A stretch of 64,000 bases of DNA. Source: a virus. A program made the position numbers and the translations under genes. Shown one piece after another: positions 49,765 through 56,865 of this stretch; position 1 is the first letter of the stretch, and every line of letters begins with the position of its first letter. The stretch covers positions 62,001 to 126,000 of the IMG/VR virus record IMGVR_UViG_3300007735_000800; one strand, written 5' to 3'. The notes beneath the pieces were generated by a model. That model saw only the letters and a program-made list of their open reading frames with translations, was not told where the DNA came from and ran no database searches.

Positions 49765-50043
49765 TCAGTTCTTCCATTCAATAGCAGAGGTTCCCTGAAG
49801 GTGGATGCTACGTCCATCAGAAGTGGTCAGGGCGACACCAGTTCTATCAATGTACCAAATCTCACAGTTCTCATACACAGCGGTAGGAGTAGTTACCGTG
49901 GCCTTTCTGTTTACGTGCCAGTCCCACTTTATCATGCAGAACACCAGTGCAATGAACAATGCAGACAAAACAATCACCCAGTACTCAAAAAGGATGCTGA
50001 TGCAGGCTTTTACCAGTGCTGAGAGTTCTTTCACTATGGTCAT
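49765..50043 (-). CDS. Membrane-anchored small protein
   Basis: 92 aa by the first ATG. A transmembrane helix (WVIVLSALFIALVFCMI) is followed by a beta-rich soluble part (ATVTTPTAVYENCEIWYID). The annotated ATG abuts the -10 box directly and would precede the expected transcription start, so the GTG at codon 4 (50034) may be the true start. Confidence 0.65.
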   Translation of the reverse strand: MTIVKELSALVKACISILFEYWVIVLSALFIALVFCMIKWDWHVNRKATVTTPTAVYENCEIWYIDRTGVALTTSDGRSIHLQGTSAIEWKN

Positions 50044-50071
50044 AGTATACTACACAAAACGAATCAGTCAA
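50044..50071 (-). promoter_or_regulatory. Promoter of the 50.0-47.3 kb early operon
   Basis: -35 TTGACT (50066-50071), 16-bp spacer, -10 TATACT (50044-50049). Confidence 0.65.
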
Positions 50072-50231
50072 CCTTGTCCTTGATGGATTCCAACAGAGCC
50101 TTGATGCGATTCTCGCAGAAGGTCGTGTAGATCATCGGGTAGTCTTCGGGATCTTTGTAAGGATTATCCTTTTCCCACTCCTTAGAGAATACGGTAGCCA
50201 TCGCGTCCAACAGGAGTTCTTTGTTTTTCAT
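50064..50231 (-). CDS. Small acidic early protein
   Basis: 55 aa, missed by length filters. LLLDAMATVFSKEWEKDNPYKD..DYPMIYTTF ends in a helical KALLESIKDKVD. It follows gene 50234-50647 by 2 nt. Function unknown. Confidence 0.55.
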   Translation of the reverse strand: MKNKELLLDAMATVFSKEWEKDNPYKDPEDYPMIYTTFCENRIKALLESIKDKVD

Positions 50232-50233
50232 AA

Positions 50234-50647
50234 TCAAAGATTCTCGTAGTTCTTTTCGATGAAGTTGGCAATCTTCTTGAACGAGTGGCCGTCATCGTTC
50301 ATGTGCGACAGGCTTCCATAGTGGCCCTTGTCCATAACATCAAACTCTCCAAGCCTGCCCTCCATGCCAGCCCAACGCTGAACGGCAACGGGAAGTTCCT
50401 CGGCAGCACACTCACCACTGCCGTACTTCACGACATTGAAAGAGGCATCGTGATACATCTTGCCAACTTTGGTGGGGAGAGCCTTCTTCTTTTTGGCTTT
50501 CTGCTCGGCCTGATACATCTCGGTCAGGACACCCAAGCAGCAGTGCTTCTTGCCCTTGCTGGTGATCTGACAGAGATATGCCTCGCCCTGCTTGTACTTA
50601 CCGGAGCGAAGAGCCTTGACCCATTTCATTGCGATAGTCTTGTTCAT
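50234..50647 (-). CDS. Conserved phage protein (KWVKALRSGKYKQG type)
   Basis: 137 aa from ATG 50647. The N-terminal KWVKALRSGKYKQGEAYLC and CCLGVLTEMY patterns, with a C-terminal LSHMNDDGHSFKKIANFIEKNY, recur in many unrelated phages as an unnamed protein. Possible metal site from the Cys/His residues. Own leaderless-type promoter. Confidence 0.75.
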   Translation of the reverse strand: MNKTIAMKWVKALRSGKYKQGEAYLCQITSKGKKHCCLGVLTEMYQAEQKAKKKKALPTKVGKMYHDASFNVVKYGSGECAAEELPVAVQRWAGMEGRLGEFDVMDKGHYGSLSHMNDDGHSFKKIANFIEKNYENL

Positions 50648-50653
50648 GTTCCT

Positions 50654-50681
50654 AGTATACTCCACGAAAGGGGGAAGTCAA
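50654..50681 (-). promoter_or_regulatory. Leaderless-type promoter of gene 50234-50647
   Basis: -35 TTGACT (50676-50681), 16-bp spacer, -10 TATACT (50654-50659), 6 nt to ATG 50647. Confidence 0.7.
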
Positions 50682-51034
50682 TCAATCATGCCAAGAGACT
50701 TGGCAACGCTTGAATACTTTGGCTGCAAATTTTGATCAATTTTTACTTCAACATCCGTCATGGCACTCGGGCGACCACCCACGATCTCCTCGGCCTCGAC
50801 AGACCGGGACAGGTGCATGGACACTCTCTTGCGCTTGCGCTTCACCACGACAGGCTCAAACTCCACATCGAAGGAAGTCTCGTAGGATCGCATACCGCGC
50901 ATGATTGGGTCTACGACATACCAAGACTCCAACGAAGTGCAGGGAAGGCTTGGCAGGGCATTGTAGGCTTCCAGAAGGCAATTGCGAAGATACTGCACCT
51001 CGCGCTTGAGTCGTTCAACATCATTGCTTTGCAT
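50678..51034 (-). CDS. Early protein with N-terminal coiled coil
   Basis: 118 aa from ATG 51034, which is 6 nt after the -10 box (the upstream ATG 51040 abuts the -10). NDVERLKREVQYLRNCLLEAYNAL is a coiled coil; the middle has basic VVKRKRKRVSMHLSR. Its stop overlaps the -35 of the next promoter. Function unknown. Confidence 0.65.
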   Translation of the reverse strand: MQSNDVERLKREVQYLRNCLLEAYNALPSLPCTSLESWYVVDPIMRGMRSYETSFDVEFEPVVVKRKRKRVSMHLSRSVEAEEIVGGRPSAMTDVEVKIDQNLQPKYSSVAKSLGMID

Positions 51035-51040
51035 GGTCAT

Positions 51041-51069
51041 AGTATACTCTCTGTGGGTGGGTTAGTCAA
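51041..51069 (-). promoter_or_regulatory. Leaderless-type promoter of gene 50678-51034
   Basis: -35 TTGACT (51064-51069), 17-bp spacer, -10 TATACT (51041-51046), 6 nt to ATG 51034. It overlaps, back to back, the late box ACTAAATA (51070-51077) of the plus-strand operon. Confidence 0.7.
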
Positions 51070-51082
51070 ACTAAATAGTTAC

Positions 51083-51676
51083 ATGAAAAGTTTTAAGGAA
51101 TATCTCATGGAAGGTTCCGGTGGTCAGATATTCGGAATCGACCCATTTGGAAACAGGGCCAAGGCGGAAATAATGAAGATGGCCGCAAATATCGGCTACA
51201 CGGTTGCAGAAGGCCCGAAGCACACGAAAATAATAAATCCAAAGACAGGTCAACTGGTCGCAGCGATCAGCCATGGAGCCAACCGAAGTGAGTACAACGA
51301 AAGATTGGTTCTCAAGAATCTTGCCAAGGATCTTGAGGCATCGGGAAGCCAACTCCGACCCCAGATGCCGGCCAAGACCGTTGCAGACAGAATACGCAGC
51401 GGAACCCAACAGGGAAAAATATTCCCAAGAGCCGCAGGACTCCCCGGAATCGCAGCACAGGTAGCCGGAGAAGCCCTTGCAGCGCCAGTACAGCAAGCAG
51501 GAGAGGAATCGGGACTCATTGATTTAATCGCCAGAGGAATAAACGCAGTAATTCCAACGGACATTCTTGCATCAGGCCCATCACCAGCAGAGGAAGAACG
51601 CCAAGAGCAGGAAACAGAGGAAAGATTGAAAAAAATGGGAGTCAATCCAAAAATAATGAGAAGTCTACCAATATGA
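51083..51676 (+). CDS. Putative head-packaged protein (CTS operon, gene 1)
   Basis: 197 aa from ATG 51083, 5 nt after an ACTAAATA late box; a longer frame to 50732 is antisense to an early gene and rejected. N-terminus MKSFKEYLME|G is a T4-like capsid-targeting sequence with an L-M-E site. The body has a conserved-looking NPKTGQLVAAISHGANRSEYNERLVLKNL segment and an Ala-rich hydrophobic stretch (PGIAAQVAGEALAAPV). Coupled to the next gene (ATGA). Confidence 0.65.
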   Translation: MKSFKEYLMEGSGGQIFGIDPFGNRAKAEIMKMAANIGYTVAEGPKHTKIINPKTGQLVAAISHGANRSEYNERLVLKNLAKDLEASGSQLRPQMPAKTVADRIRSGTQQGKIFPRAAGLPGIAAQVAGEALAAPVQQAGEESGLIDLIARGINAVIPTDILASGPSPAEEERQEQETEERLKKMGVNPKIMRSLPI

Positions 51677-52383
51677 AAAGATTCAAAAAATTCTTAATTG
51701 AAATGGAAGCAACATCAACCGACAGCACATTGTCATCAAATACAAGTGCATCAGCGCCCCCGGGTTACCACAGACTTCCATACATAAACCCAACCATGCC
51801 GGGTTACCCATATCCCGTTGAACCCGACATGAAACCAGCAAGCGAAAACGAGAACGCACCGCCAAACCCGATAGACTGGCAGGAAGTTGATGATAGAATG
51901 AGAGACATTGAAGAAGGATTCAATGAATGGATGAGGCTTATAAATGCTCTGGGTTGGGATGGTTTCCTACTATGGCTGAAAAATAATTTAGGCATAAATT
52001 TGGGAAATATAAACACAGATGATTTTTTCCTGTGGTACACTAACAGATATCTCGACAGATTTGATCAATGGTTCAGAGAAAATTATCCAGGCGCAAGTCA
52101 ACAACAACGAGACACATGGTTCGCTAAAAAAGCTCTCTTGCGTGATAAATTATCTGAAATTTTTAACAGACACATTTATCCATCAACTCCCGGAAATCCA
52201 AACCCGTGGTTACCATTTGGTGGAGCCGATGATGACAGATACAGGCCCATGGACATAAATGATCCAAGTACATGGGAGAATTTTGACACTGAAAACAACC
52301 CATTTTTGAGACCTTGGTGGCGTGAACCAAATCGCATACGCGATGATCCAATGAAACCATATCCAGGAGTATATCAGGGATGA
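51673..52383 (+). CDS. Putative head-packaged protein (CTS operon, gene 2)
   Basis: 236 aa. N-terminus MKRFKKFLIE|M. Then a Pro-rich linker (residues 25-70), a helical middle rich in Trp/Phe (GWDGFLLWLKNNLG, FFLWYTNRYLDRFDQWF) and an acidic Trp/Pro-rich tail. Function unknown. Overlaps both neighbours by 4 nt. Confidence 0.65.
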   Translation: MKRFKKFLIEMEATSTDSTLSSNTSASAPPGYHRLPYINPTMPGYPYPVEPDMKPASENENAPPNPIDWQEVDDRMRDIEEGFNEWMRLINALGWDGFLLWLKNNLGINLGNINTDDFFLWYTNRYLDRFDQWFRENYPGASQQQRDTWFAKKALLRDKLSEIFNRHIYPSTPGNPNPWLPFGGADDDRYRPMDINDPSTWENFDTENNPFLRPWWREPNRIRDDPMKPYPGVYQG

Positions 52384-52757
52384 GAAGATTCAAAGAATTT
52401 TTAGAAAATTATGATCCCTACCTCGATGATCCTTCTCAATTCCGCCCGGACGGAACCAGAAAGGGAAAGGGATGGCTTGGAACATTCAAGAATGCCAAGG
52501 GGCAGGATGTATCTGAATATTCGGTATCAGTCCCTACTGAGGAATTATATGACATGGATCTTCCAAAGGGAGCAATATTGAACAAGCCAGAGACTCTGAT
52601 TCCAACATTGGTTCCTGATCTAGATGATTCAGAGGTAGAATCGGTAGTGAAGGCAACAGAGAACGAGGACAGCGAATTACCGGATAGCGTCATGAAAAAG
52701 GCATTTTCTCATGCCCAAAGCCAAGTAAGACAAGGAAGAAGTCAGTTCAGACAATGA
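52380..52757 (+). CDS. Putative head-packaged protein (CTS operon, gene 3)
   Basis: 125 aa. N-terminus MRRFKEFLE|N. The middle, RPDGTRKGKGWLGTFKNAKG..VSEYSVSV followed by IPTLVPDLDDSEV, is a small conserved phage domain (GWLG..K...G...TE.S) known from structural proteins of diverse phages. 4-nt overlaps on both sides. Confidence 0.65.
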   Translation: MRRFKEFLENYDPYLDDPSQFRPDGTRKGKGWLGTFKNAKGQDVSEYSVSVPTEELYDMDLPKGAILNKPETLIPTLVPDLDDSEVESVVKATENEDSELPDSVMKKAFSHAQSQVRQGRSQFRQ

Positions 52758-53221
52758 AAAGTTTTAAGAAATTTTTAGAGGAAGAAAAACAAAAAGCTTC
52801 CATTCAAGATGAGGCAGACAGACGCCTTAAATTTGAGAGGGAAGTCATGGGAATGGAAGATAATGGAACATACGCTATTGAAGCAGATCGAAGATTGCAG
52901 TTAGTGAATCAAATTACAAAAGAACGAGAAGCAGCTTTCCCCGAAGAGGCCAAAAATAAAAGATTTGACAGAGCAATTCAAAAGCATGGTACTGAATTTG
53001 CAGCTATGAATATTCCCTATCTTACACCTTGGCTAAAAGGAAAGGTTTTGGCTGCAACAAACCGGCTAAAAGGAAACCCAACCGAAAGAGTGAATTCTGA
53101 AATTTCAGTTTTATTAAATTATCCAAAAGAATTTGATACAGGTGTCTTGCCGCAAAATACAGTAAGAGTTGCACCTAGCGCAACAGCCGAACAAAAGAAA
53201 AAAGAAATATTTCTACCATAG
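52754..53221 (+). CDS. Putative head-packaged protein (CTS operon, gene 4)
   Basis: 155 aa. N-terminus MKSFKKFLEE|E. Charged helical body with a repeated EADRRL (residues about 21 and 43), and a C-terminal LLNYPKEFDTGVLP. Last gene of the operon; transcription then enters the non-coding region. Function unknown. Confidence 0.65.
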   Translation: MKSFKKFLEEEKQKASIQDEADRRLKFEREVMGMEDNGTYAIEADRRLQLVNQITKEREAAFPEEAKNKRFDRAIQKHGTEFAAMNIPYLTPWLKGKVLAATNRLKGNPTERVNSEISVLLNYPKEFDTGVLPQNTVRVAPSATAEQKKKEIFLP

Positions 53222-53550
53222 CACCACCATTGGATTTGAAAAAGTATAGAAAAGAACTTTTATATAATCTTACATTTGGTTTGATGGATGAGAAGGAATA
53301 AGACAAGGGGTAAAGAGGGGTAGGAGAAAGTGTGGTAAGGGTAAAGGGTTTTGAAGAAAATTAACAAAATTTGAGATTAGAGACCCCACCCCTCAAAGCC
53401 CCTCCAAAGCCCTTAAAATCCTTTTAGAGCCCTTCCAAACCGTCCAAGGTAGCCCGAGAGGTCTTTTTTAGAAGCTTTTTATAGGGCATCCTAGACAGTC
53501 AAGCAATTTTTATAAATTTTTAGACAATTTTTGATAAATTTTGAACAATT
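53222..53550. other. Non-coding region with purine/pyrimidine strand switch and AT-rich tract
   Basis: No convincing gene. 53280-53370 is purine-rich on the plus strand (GGGGTA, AGGGTAAAGGG), 53380-53470 is pyrimidine-rich (CCCC, CCCTCC), and 53503-53556 is very AT-rich with repeated CAATTTTT/ATAAATTTT units. Confidence 0.6.
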
Positions 53551-53715
53551 TTAAAACCCGTTTATCCTGTCCAGGCCCCGTCCAGGCAATTCTCCATCCT
53601 GTCCGTACAAATCCTGTCCAAAGGGGGGTTTTGATCCTGTCCGAGCTCTCCGTAGCATTCCCAGAACCCCCGGATAGTAGTTTTTAATTTTTTCTGAAAT
53701 TTTTGAATCCTGTCC
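53503..53715. repeat. Iteron-like array beside an AT-rich tract (candidate origin)
   Basis: Five exact copies of ATCCTGTCC start at 53564, 53596, 53611, 53634 and 53707, directly after an AT-rich stretch with short direct repeats. The arrangement (AT-rich unwinding element plus iterons) is that of many replication origins; no initiator gene is adjacent. Confidence 0.45.
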
Positions 53716-53883
53716 GGTAAAAGTTTCAAATTTATCTGAAACTTCATAGAGTCCCATAAGTATAGCACAGACCAGTCCGATAACAACCAGTCCGGTAACT
53801 CTATTGAATAGCAACGCCCGATAACCCCCAGCCCCTCCCTCACAGTTATCAGACACAGGGGACTGGGGGGTTATCAGCCGCAT
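53551..53883 (-). CDS. Possible membrane protein, C-terminal part runs into repeats
   Basis: 110 aa from ATG 53883. GLVVIGLVCAILMGLYEV is a transmembrane helix. After about residue 63 the frame enters the CTACTATC element and the ATCCTGTCC repeats, so the C-terminal half looks like read-through into non-coding DNA. It has a promoter 13 nt upstream. Perhaps a decayed early gene. Confidence 0.35.
   Translation of the reverse strand: MRLITPQSPVSDNCEGGAGGYRALLFNRVTGLVVIGLVCAILMGLYEVSDKFETFTGQDSKISEKIKNYYPGVLGMLRRARTGSKPPFGQDLYGQDGELPGRGLDRINGF
53820..53875. repeat. Long inverted repeat GATAACCCCCAG / CTGGGGGGTTATC
   Basis: Arms at 53820-53831 and 53863-53875 differ by one extra G; the loop contains another GTTATC (53845-53850). 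It lies just inside the 5' part of the putative gene 53551-53883. Confidence 0.7.
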
Positions 53884-53896
53884 GAACAGTCTGGTA

Positions 53897-53925
53897 ACTA
53901 TACACCATATATGGGGGTAGGTCAA
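53897..53925 (-). promoter_or_regulatory. Early promoter with upstream GTTATCGGA box
   Basis: -35 TTGACC (53920-53925), 17-bp spacer, -10 TATAGT (53897-53902), 13 nt to ATG 53883. TCCGATAAC lies at 53941-53949, one helical turn closer than in the other cassettes. Confidence 0.6.
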
Positions 53926-54069
53926 GCAATGGAGCACAAGTCCGATAACTCAGCCCAGCCGGCTTCCTGGAGAAGACCACGTTTCTCCAGAGTAAATTAA
54001 TTATTATTTGTGGGGTTGTGTATATTGCGTCCCTGGATGGAGAGCTCGGAACAATCCGGGGTCCTTGCC

Positions 54070-54153
54070 GTCCATGCCGTCCACTACTATCAGGAGGCGT
54101 CCAGTCCATGCAAAAAATCAGGGATCCTCTGAGGATCCCTGATAGTAGCTGCC
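54070..54153 (-). terminator. CTACTATC cassette, copy 1 (after the VWA gene)
   Basis: On the minus strand: CTACTATC at the 5' side, a perfect terminator hairpin ATCAGGGATCCTC/GAGGATCCCTGAT followed by TTTTTT, then GGACGCCTCC and TGATAGTAG. The outer CTACTATCA can also pair with TGATAGTAG, an alternative to the terminator stem. Confidence 0.7.
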
Positions 54154-54205
54154 GGCCCTGGATGGGCTCTCTCCTTCCCATCCAGGGCAATGCAGAACTT
54201 TTTAT

Positions 54206-56380
54206 TTACTTTGCGGGGGAAATGGCCTGCTGATACTCCGGGGGGAGTCCGGGCTTGATGGCCTGCCCCGCCACGATATCCACATACCGGGTGAGGAACA
54301 CGCGGCTACCCGCCCTCTTGCCCATCGTCTTGACAAAGGTGTTCTTGATCTTGGTGAAGGTTCCGCTCTCCGCAATGGCATCCGCGTCCTTGACGATCTT
54401 GGGGGTGCGGATCAGGAAGAACGAGTCGTAGCCGGGAGCCATGTCCGGGTGGCAGATGATGGCACCGTCCTTGTACGCCTCGCGCATGGCGGTGAAGCGG
54501 GGCGAGATGCCCGTGTTGCGGAGGTGGTAGGGGAGGTTGAAGTACGCCTCCCGCTCCTTGGTGGACATGCAGAACGCGAGGTACTCCGTTTCGTGCAGCG
54601 TGTTGCTGCCCACGAACATCCCGACAAGCCTAGCGTTGATCGTCTTGCGGAGCGAGTCGAGCATGGAGCCGATGAGGACATTGGCGAGGTTCGTGCCACG
54701 GTAGTCGTACAGGTTCATGCGGTGAGCCGTCCCGCAGACCTCGTTCATCACGGTCATCGTGCCATTCTCCGCGTGGTGGTAGTACGCCGTCTGCGACACC
54801 AAATCGTCACGGGTGTAGATGCCGTTGGGCTGACCATCGGTGACAACCATGAGGGTCGGAATCTGAATCTTCTTGTCGGCCACCCACTTGAGCATGAACT
54901 GGCTGACCGCAGCGATAGCCTCCACCGTGGGAGTGCCGTGCAGCGAGAGGCAGGCGGGAGCGTGAACGCGATCATTGTAGTTCGCGGCCTTCTCCTTGGC
55001 CTCGTCCACAAACGCACCGTACAGGTAGGCCATCATGCGCTCCCGATCAGCAGCCGAATCGGAGGACGAGAGGAGGTTGAACAGGCGCACCATGCCGTAC
55101 TCAACGGAGGTGGGCTTGGGGTTGTTGATCTGCGTGAACAGGGGCGCGTAGTGGAAGTCGCCCTGACCACCCTTGCGCCTCCAGTCGTTGAAGGCATCAT
55201 CGTACTTCTTGCCGTCAATGTAGGCGGGGCCGCAGTCGGTGAAGGCGAACACCTCAAACGGAATCTTGGCCTTCTCGCAGAACCAAACCAACTGGAACAA
55301 CTGGAGGATGCAGTCGCTCAACCGGACGCTCATGCTGCCTGAGAAGTCGAGCATGAACACCATGCCGTGGTTCTTGCCGTCCTGCTTGACGATCTTGCTG
55401 ATGAAGATATCGTCATGGGTGCGGTACTGGTGGAGGCGGTCGAGGTTCAGCATCCCGGTCTGCTTGGGACGCTCACGCCGAATCTCGTCCGCAGCCTTGC
55501 GGCGGTCGAACTGCGCGGCCAACTGGCGAACGAATGCATCGGAGTGGCGAACGAACTCGCGGTAGCCGTCCATGTTGACGAAACCGTTGTTGCGCTCCTC
55601 AAACTGCTTGAGCAGATTGGACGAGGGGATGATGATGGTGGACAAGTCCTTCACCGGGGAGATGGTGACGCAGGAGGCGGTGAACTTCTCACCGTCCTTC
55701 TTGTCCCCTTGGCCGGGGGTGAACTCCTTGATGGCCTCGTCCATGAGGTTGCTGCCGTCCCGCCGTCCGCCCGCCTTCTGCTCCTCCTTCATCTGCTCGA
55801 CCATGCTCTCCATAGAGGGGTGATCGTACAGACGCTTGGCGATATCGTAGACCTCCGCAAAGGTGGTCACGGCATCAACCTCGTCCGCGATCTTCTGCTC
55901 CTCATCGGTGAGGTTGATCGGCAGGAAGCCCTGAACGCCCCACTTGAAGTGGAGGTTGATGCGGTTGACGAGGCTAGCCCGGTCAAAGTCCATCTTGGAG
56001 AAGCCGAACAGGTCGGTGTCCACGATCTCCTTGTAGCCAAGGAAGAAGTCGCGGCGAGTGCCGGGGAACTTCTCCTTCATCATCTTCTCGATGCGGACAT
56101 CCTCGACCACATTGGCGATCCGCTGAAGGATGACCGGGTTGTAGCCCTCCGCCTCCGCAGCCTTGAGGATGGCATCACTCTCCTCCGCAGGAGTCCACAG
56201 CGCGTGGCTGATCTCGTGCGCGATCAGCATGGTCTGCACGGTTTCCGAAACCTTCCACACCGGGAGGGTGAGGTGACGCTGCTTGACATCGAAGGACGCG
56301 GTTTCCGCGTTGGGGTCGAAGGCGAAGGACAGGTTCTCGGTGGCGAGTGCGCGGGCGAAAATGGAGAGAGAGGTGTTCAT
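54206..56380 (-). CDS. CobT-like protein: zinc metallopeptidase-like domain plus VWA
   Basis: 724 aa. The N-terminal domain has AHEISHALW near residue 55 (HExxH zinc motif), as in DUF2201-type putative metallopeptidases. The C-terminal VWA domain has the MIDAS MLDFSGSMSVR near residue 340 and a later VVTDGQPNG. VWA proteins of this type partner with MoxR/CobS ATPases (as in cobaltochelatase CobS/CobT). The MoxR-like ATPase is two genes upstream in the same orientation. In a phage the pair may remodel a metalloenzyme or protein complex; target unknown. Confidence 0.8.
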   Translation of the reverse strand: MNTSLSIFARALATENLSFAFDPNAETASFDVKQRHLTLPVWKVSETVQTMLIAHEISHALWTPAEESDAILKAAEAEGYNPVILQRIANVVEDVRIEKMMKEKFPGTRRDFFLGYKEIVDTDLFGFSKMDFDRASLVNRINLHFKWGVQGFLPINLTDEEQKIADEVDAVTTFAEVYDIAKRLYDHPSMESMVEQMKEEQKAGGRRDGSNLMDEAIKEFTPGQGDKKDGEKFTASCVTISPVKDLSTIIIPSSNLLKQFEERNNGFVNMDGYREFVRHSDAFVRQLAAQFDRRKAADEIRRERPKQTGMLNLDRLHQYRTHDDIFISKIVKQDGKNHGMVFMLDFSGSMSVRLSDCILQLFQLVWFCEKAKIPFEVFAFTDCGPAYIDGKKYDDAFNDWRRKGGQGDFHYAPLFTQINNPKPTSVEYGMVRLFNLLSSSDSAADRERMMAYLYGAFVDEAKEKAANYNDRVHAPACLSLHGTPTVEAIAAVSQFMLKWVADKKIQIPTLMVVTDGQPNGIYTRDDLVSQTAYYHHAENGTMTVMNEVCGTAHRMNLYDYRGTNLANVLIGSMLDSLRKTINARLVGMFVGSNTLHETEYLAFCMSTKEREAYFNLPYHLRNTGISPRFTAMREAYKDGAIICHPDMAPGYDSFFLIRTPKIVKDADAIAESGTFTKIKNTFVKTMGKRAGSRVFLTRYVDIVAGQAIKPGLPPEYQQAISPAK

Positions 56381-56386
56381 GCCTAC

Positions 56387-56415
56387 AGTATAAGGGATGG
56401 TCGTGGGTGCGTCAA
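56387..56415 (-). promoter_or_regulatory. Leaderless-type promoter of the VWA gene with GTTATCGGA box
   Basis: -35 TTGACG (56410-56415), 17-bp spacer, -10 TATACT (56387-56392), 6 nt to ATG 56380. GTTATCGGA box (plus-strand TCCGATAAC) at 56440-56448, 25 bp beyond the -35, with an A-tract between. Confidence 0.75.
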
Positions 56416-56494
56416 GCGAAACAGAAAGATTTTTTTGCGTCCGATAACTCGGCCAGCTGCAGGTACGGGTCTGGGACTACTATCCGGCACCGTC

Positions 56495-56550
56495 CTAAGA
56501 AATAATAAAGTTCTGCGAGTCCTCGGCCCTGAAGGGGCCTCGGATAGTAG
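56495..56550 (-). repeat. CTACTATC cassette, copy 2
   Basis: Minus strand: CTACTATCCGAGGCCCC, hairpin GGCCC/GGGCC, then TTATTATTTCTTA and GGATAGTAG. The terminator of gene 56602-56844 (GCCCCGGCCCCC/GGGGGCCGGGGC) lies just before it. Confidence 0.65.
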
Positions 56551-56601
56551 TTCCCCCTCCCGCTGCCCCGGCCCCCACAGGGGGCCGGGGCATGAACAGC
56601 A

Positions 56602-56844
56602 TCAGACGGTCACGGGGCTGATGAGCGAGGTCAGGTCGTAGACCCCCCTGCTCACCGCGCTCTTGTAGTCCTTCAGCACCCAAGTCGGGATGCCCTTCAT
56701 GTTGATGGACTGGGCAATGGTCAGGAGTTCCGTCTTGGTGAACTGGCTGTAGTCAGCCTGCCCCCCTCCGCTAGCCGCCTGTGCGGTATCTGCGAACTGC
56801 TTTGCGGCTTGGACGAAACGATTGCGCTTGTTGAGGTATGGCAT
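56602..56844 (-). CDS. Small protein sharing a domain with the MoxR N-terminus
   Basis: 80 aa. The C-terminal half IPTWVLKDYKSAVSRGVYDLTSL aligns by eye with LPAWLVQDKSRRVGRGLYSIPEM near the N-terminus of the MoxR-like ATPase encoded just upstream (21 nt apart, same operon). It is thus a stand-alone copy of that domain, preceded by an Ala/Gln-rich linker. It may compete for the same partner. Confidence 0.7.
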   Translation of the reverse strand: MPYLNKRNRFVQAAKQFADTAQAASGGGQADYSQFTKTELLTIAQSINMKGIPTWVLKDYKSAVSRGVYDLTSLISPVTV

Positions 56845-56865
56845 TTTCTTTTCTTTCTTTCTTGG

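Noticed and set aside
50732-51082. N-terminal extension of the gene at 51083
   Set aside because: The extension is antisense to the early gene 50678-51034; a late box 5 nt upstream and the targeting leader fix the start at 51083.
53849-54190. Minus-strand 113-residue frame downstream of the VWA gene
   Set aside because: It consists of cassette copy 1 and the GTTATCGGA region; no promoter or coding character.
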